64,000 nucleotides of DNA from Streptomyces sp. ISL-98 (lineage in GTDB: Bacteria; Actinomycetota; Actinomycetes; Streptomycetales; Streptomycetaceae), in contig NZ_JAGGPB010000003.1 of assembly GCF_018614055.1 (NCBI RefSeq), positions 1-64,000 of the forward strand, in the 5' to 3' direction. Of this stretch, positions 61,769 to 64,000 are shown in pieces. Positions within the stretch are counted from its first letter, which is position 1. Every line of letters begins with the position of its first letter. A model generated the notes under the pieces. That model worked only from the letters and a program-made list of their open reading frames with translations. It was not told the origin of the DNA and searched no databases. The position numbers and the translations under genes are program-made.

Positions 61769-64000
61769 ATGCGCTTTCGCGGGAAGTCAATCCGCCGGAA
61801 GATCGTGGCGTTGCTGCTGGTGCCGCTCGTGTCCCTCACGTCGCTGTGGGGATTCGCCACCGTGATCACGGGTCGCGAAGCCAACCAACTGCTGGACGTC
61901 GCCTACATCGTCGAGCAGGTGGGCTATCCCATCGAGGACACGGTCAGGGTAATCCAGCAGGAGCGCCGCCAGACGCTGATCTACCTGGCGGACCCGCGGG
62001 CCTCCGACGCCCTCGCCGCCCTCCGCCGCCAGCGCGCGGCCACCGACGAATCCGTCGCGAAGATCAAGGCGCACGCGCAGGAACCCGCAGTGCGCGACGA
62101 GATCCGCCCCCAGGCGGCGAAGCGCCTCGGCACTCTTCTCGAAGCCTTCGAAGACATCGAAACCCTGCGCCGTTCCGTCGAGAACAGCACGGTCACCAGG
62201 CGTCAGGCCCTCGACCGCTACAGCCGCCTCGTCGACCCCTGCTACTCCTTCCTCATGAGCCTCCACGCCCTTGAGGACGTGGAGATGGACAAGCAGGGCC
62301 GCGCCCTTGTCGGCATCACCCGCGCGCGGGAGATGCTCTCCCGCGAGGACGCCCTGATTGCGTCCGGCCTTGTCGCCCGCCAGTTCAACGCTCCCGAACT
62401 GCGTGAAGCCTCCGCCCTCGTCGCGAACCGCAAGCTGCTCTACGACTCCAACCTGGAGGTCCTGCCGGCCACCGAGCGCCGCGCCTTCGCGGAATACTGG
62501 CGCAGCCCGGCCACCGAGCCCCTGCGCACCGCCGAGGAACGGCTGATCGACGCGGGCCCCACCAAGAGCCCGCGCGGCGTCACCGCCAAGAGCTGGGACG
62601 AGGCCTCGACCGCCGTGCTCGACCACCTCGCCCGCGAGGGAACCGAAGCGGGCAACCGCTACCAGGACCGCGTGGAGCCCGTCGCCCTCGACGTCCTCGT
62701 CAGAGCGGCCCTTGCCGGTGTGCTCGGCTTCCTCGCCCTGATCGTCTCGCTGTTCCTGTCCGTACGGATCGGCCGCAGCCTCGTCCGCGACCTCTCCCGC
62801 CTGCGCAAGGAGGCCCACGAGGTCTCCGGCGTCCGGCTGCCGAGCGTCATGCGCAGGCTGGCCGCCGGCGAGCACGTCGACATAGAGACCGAGGCTCCGC
62901 GCCTGGAGTACGACAAGAACGAGATCGGCCAGGTCGGCCAGGCCCTCAACACCCTCCAGCGCGCCGCCGTCGAATCGGCCGTCAAGCAGGCCGACATGCG
63001 CCGCGGCGTGTCCGAGGTCTTCGTCAACCTGGCCCGCCGCAACCAGGTCCTCCTCCACCGCCAGCTCACGCTCCTCGACACCATGGAGCGCCGTACCGAG
63101 GACACCGACGAGCTCGCGGACCTCTTCCGCCTCGACCACCTCACCACCCGCATGCGCCGCCACGCCGAGGGACTCGTCATCCTCTCCGGCGCCTCGGCGT
63201 CCCGGCAGTGGCGCAAGCCCGTCCAGCTCATGGACGTCGTACGAGCGGCCGTCGCCGAGGTCGAGGACTACGAGCGCATCGAGGTACGCCGCCTGGCACG
63301 CATCGGCGTCGGCGGCCCCGCCGTCGCCGACCTCACGCACCTGATCGCCGAACTCCTGGAGAACGCCACGGTGTTCTCGCCGCCGCACACCGCGGTCCAG
63401 GTGCACGGCGAACGCGTCGCAAACGGCTTCACCCTCGAAATCCACGACCGTGGCCTCGGCATGACCGCCGAAGCCTTGCTGGACGCGAATCTGCGGCTCG
63501 CCGAGACGCCCGAGTTCGAGCTGTCGGACACCGACAGGCTCGGCCTGTTCGTGGTCAGCCGGCTCGCCCAGCGCCAGAACGTCCGCGTCTCGCTCCAGCA
63601 GTCCCCGTACGGCGGGACCACCGCCGTAGTGTTCATCCCCGCCACGCTGCTCACAGACGCGCCGGAGACCAACGGCACCGGCTTCCGGCTCGACCGTAAG
63701 CACACCGGTGGCACAGGCGGGCCCGGAGAGGGCCGCCCGACGCTGACGACGCTCACCCGCGTCCCCGTGGAACTGGCCGCCCAGGCCGTCCTGGACGGCC
63801 CGGTCGAACTGGAGCCCCCGCTGGGCGCCCTGGGCCTCGAAGAGGCCTCGCTCGACGGCGTAGGCAGCACAGGGCCCGGATTCGGCGGCCTCGGCGACAT
63901 CGACGATACGGAGAGCGAGCGCGGCGGCCTGTTCCGGGCGCGCGAGCGCTCCCGTGACCGCGCCCGCGATTCCGCCCGCGAGCAGCACCAGCAGGCATCC
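61769..64000 (+). CDS. NIT-domain sensor histidine kinase, CvnA-like (3' end beyond the window)
   Basis: 744 codons are visible and the frame is open at the edge. Order: a membrane helix (about 12-32), a nitrate/nitrite-sensing NIT domain outside (about 45-290), a second helix (about 310-332), HAMP-like region, then a histidine kinase core with the phosphoacceptor-like region HRQLTLLDTMERRTED, N box ELLENATVFSPPHT, and G1/G2 boxes DRGLGM and LGLFVVSRLA. This architecture is that of the CvnA proteins of Streptomyces conservons, so cvnB-D should follow downstream. ATG at 61769 with GGGGGAGG upstream. Confidence 0.88.
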   Translation, partial: MRFRGKSIRRKIVALLLVPLVSLTSLWGFATVITGREANQLLDVAYIVEQVGYPIEDTVRVIQQERRQTLIYLADPRASDALAALRRQRAATDESVAKIKAHAQEPAVRDEIRPQAAKRLGTLLEAFEDIETLRRSVENSTVTRRQALDRYSRLVDPCYSFLMSLHALEDVEMDKQGRALVGITRAREMLSREDALIASGLVARQFNAPELREASALVANRKLLYDSNLEVLPATERRAFAEYWRSPATEPLRTAEERLIDAGPTKSPRGVTAKSWDEASTAVLDHLAREGTEAGNRYQDRVEPVALDVLVRAALAGVLGFLALIVSLFLSVRIGRSLVRDLSRLRKEAHEVSGVRLPSVMRRLAAGEHVDIETEAPRLEYDKNEIGQVGQALNTLQRAAVESAVKQADMRRGVSEVFVNLARRNQVLLHRQLTLLDTMERRTEDTDELADLFRLDHLTTRMRRHAEGLVILSGASASRQWRKPVQLMDVVRAAVAEVEDYERIEVRRLARIGVGGPAVADLTHLIAELLENATVFSPPHTAVQVHGERVANGFTLEIHDRGLGMTAEALLDANLRLAETPEFELSDTDRLGLFVVSRLAQRQNVRVSLQQSPYGGTTAVVFIPATLLTDAPETNGTGFRLDRKHTGGTGGPGEGRPTLTTLTRVPVELAAQAVLDGPVELEPPLGALGLEEASLDGVGSTGPGFGGLGDIDDTESERGGLFRARERSRDRARDSAREQHQQAS

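Overview
The window looks like a chromosomal core segment of a Streptomyces or close relative. The DNA is very GC-rich with strongly GC-biased third codon positions, GTG starts are common, and many genes overlap by 4 bp (ATGA/GTGA). Marker genes support this: an RNA polymerase-binding protein RbpA with a sigma-R type promoter, a SmeA/SffA sporulation pair, a Ppm1 mannosyltransferase, a secreted chitinase, and a conservon-type NIT-domain histidine kinase. From memory only, the gene order resembles the S. coelicolor region that holds rib genes, ppm1, rbpA and smeA/sffA. No rRNA, tRNA, CRISPR array, transposase or prophage gene was seen, so this is a stable core region rather than an island.

Layout. 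1-4845: an MFS exporter (cut by the window edge) divergent from a ROK repressor around a palindrome, then a GH18 chitinase whose promoter carries the 12-bp direct repeats typical of Streptomyces chitinases. 5035-11231: an FMN riboswitch and the riboflavin operon ribD-ribE-ribM-ribBA-ribH, followed by hisE, hisG and a PH-domain membrane protein. 11418-16783: two tandem CNNM/CBS membrane proteins, an EccA-like AAA ATPase and a uridine-kinase-like protein. 16984-21547: a Tat-exported C39-like protein, then an uncharacterised three-gene membrane operon (DUF6230, DUF6114, multi-TM protein) divergent from a TetR regulator. 21709-25981: acyl-CoA dehydrogenase, DUF7064/7065-like and aminoglycoside-phosphotransferase-like genes, with small hypotheticals between them. 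26583-31177: Lrp regulator, amidohydrolase, a 550-bp structured noncoding stretch, ppm1, fxsA and rbpA. 31433-37788: MFS, glycerophosphodiesterase, a YczE/MocR pair, sffA and smeA.

38050-47265: ankyrin and HEAT-repeat proteins (the second behind a 19-codon upstream ORF), then a coupled run of two GT4 glycosyltransferases, an SGNH hydrolase and a fused hydantoinase/5-oxoprolinase. 47303-52548: a convergent operon (MFS, DUF1445, pxpA, pxpB, pxpC) with a divergent FadR-type GntR regulator. Its content matches the Bacillus kip/ycs region, so two different 5-oxoproline-opening systems lie tail to tail around one terminator. 52606-60634: a condensin-like operon, with a kleisin-like protein, a small accessory subunit and a 1,723-residue SMC-like ATPase. 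It resembles MksFEB/Wadjet JetABC but has no JetD nuclease gene beside it. 60673-60763 holds 18-bp repeats, then a small membrane protein and the NIT-domain kinase, which runs off the right edge.

The observations most worth following up are: the condensin-like operon with an Asn in the Walker B Glu position and no nuclease partner; the SffA translocase that has lost its Walker A lysine and Walker B glutamate; the structured leader upstream of ppm1; the 19-residue Cys-Cys upstream ORF; and the DUF6230/DUF6114 operon.
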